Below, piece after piece: positions 5,752 to 5,866 of a DNA stretch of 5,866 nt. The stretch is from positions 1 to 5,866 of the forward strand of contig JAURXC010000168.1 in the NCBI GenBank assembly GCA_030654645.1. The letters are read 5' to 3'. This stretch comes from Deltaproteobacteria bacterium. Its GTDB lineage: Bacteria > Desulfobacterota > Desulfuromonadia > Geobacterales > Pseudopelobacteraceae. Positions within the stretch are counted from its first letter, which is position 1. Each line of letters begins with the position of its first letter. The translations under genes were made by a program, and so were the position numbers. The notes beneath the pieces are model-generated. The model did not search any database and had not been told where the DNA came from. It saw nothing but the letters and a program-made list of their open reading frames with translations.

Positions 5752-5866
5752 CGCCGGTCCAGCTCCACCGCAGCAAAGGCCGAATGATTGTGGATCGATT
5801 CGAAATTCTCGGTTTCCACCGAAAACCAGGTGATGTTGTCCAGTTCCGCCAGGCGGGAATAGGCCT
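5748..5866 (-). CDS. Unidentified protein, C-terminal 38 residues only (5' part beyond window)
   Basis: An open frame enters from the right edge and ends in TGA at 5748-5750, giving a tail that starts AYSRLAELDNITWFSVE and ends in AAVELDRR. Evidence that it is real: the other two minus-strand frames are less protein-like, this one has an even mix of residues, and its stop overlaps the next gene's TTG start (TTGA) as in a coupled operon. I do not recognise the family. It does not look like the end of a TIGR04283 transferase. No function is assigned. Confidence 0.6.
   Translation of the reverse strand, partial: AYSRLAELDNITWFSVETENFESIHNHSAFAAVELDRR

Noticed and set aside
1..5866. tRNA, rRNA or insertion sequence in the window
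   Set aside because: No cloverleaf-like sequence, rRNA-like conserved stretch, transposase frame or terminal inverted repeats with target duplication were seen.

Overview
The window looks like chromosomal DNA from an anaerobic Desulfuromonadia / Geobacter-like bacterium. Three things suggest this: a futalosine-pathway menaquinone gene, a periplasmic c-type cytochrome gene, and a PAS hybrid histidine kinase whose receiver domain has a style common in that group. A CACAGAG-type intergenic inverted repeat fits as well. The placement rests on gene content and protein style only; the genus is not determined.

Layout. (1) Positions 1-900, minus strand: a two-gene operon with a DUF4149/TMEM205-like four-helix membrane protein followed 13 nt later by a GDSL (TesA/arylesterase-like) lipoprotein that runs off the left edge. 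(2) Positions 901-1235: a 335-bp AT-rich divergent intergenic region with a candidate promoter for the minus operon and a conspicuous set of nested inverted repeats on the plus-operon side. (3) Positions 1236-2388, plus strand: a two-gene operon with a small monoheme cytochrome c and a secreted PstS-like binding protein. The two genes have identical 11-nt Shine-Dalgarno segments and no permease genes follow. (4) Positions 2389-2680: a convergent intergenic region with a strong, probably bidirectional terminator hairpin and a 130-bp inverted-repeat element whose arms each carry three CACAGAG heptamers at 9-bp period. (5) Positions 2681-5866, minus strand: a tightly packed operon. In transcription order it holds an unidentified C-terminal fragment, a DUF2064/TIGR04282-type glycosyltransferase-fold protein (TTG start overlapping the upstream stop), a soluble PAS hybrid histidine kinase, and futalosine hydrolase mqnB (ATGA overlap with the kinase).

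How the genes may work together. The kinase and mqnB are translationally coupled, so a sensory protein is made in step with a menaquinone-pathway enzyme; a redox or quinone link is an inference. The cytochrome and binding protein are both exported and presumably co-transcribed. This suggests periplasmic solute binding tied to electron transfer, again as inference. The most notable items are this orphan cytochrome/binding-protein pair with its structured upstream region, the kinase-mqnB coupling, and the CACAGAG repeat element. Nothing here proves a new system.
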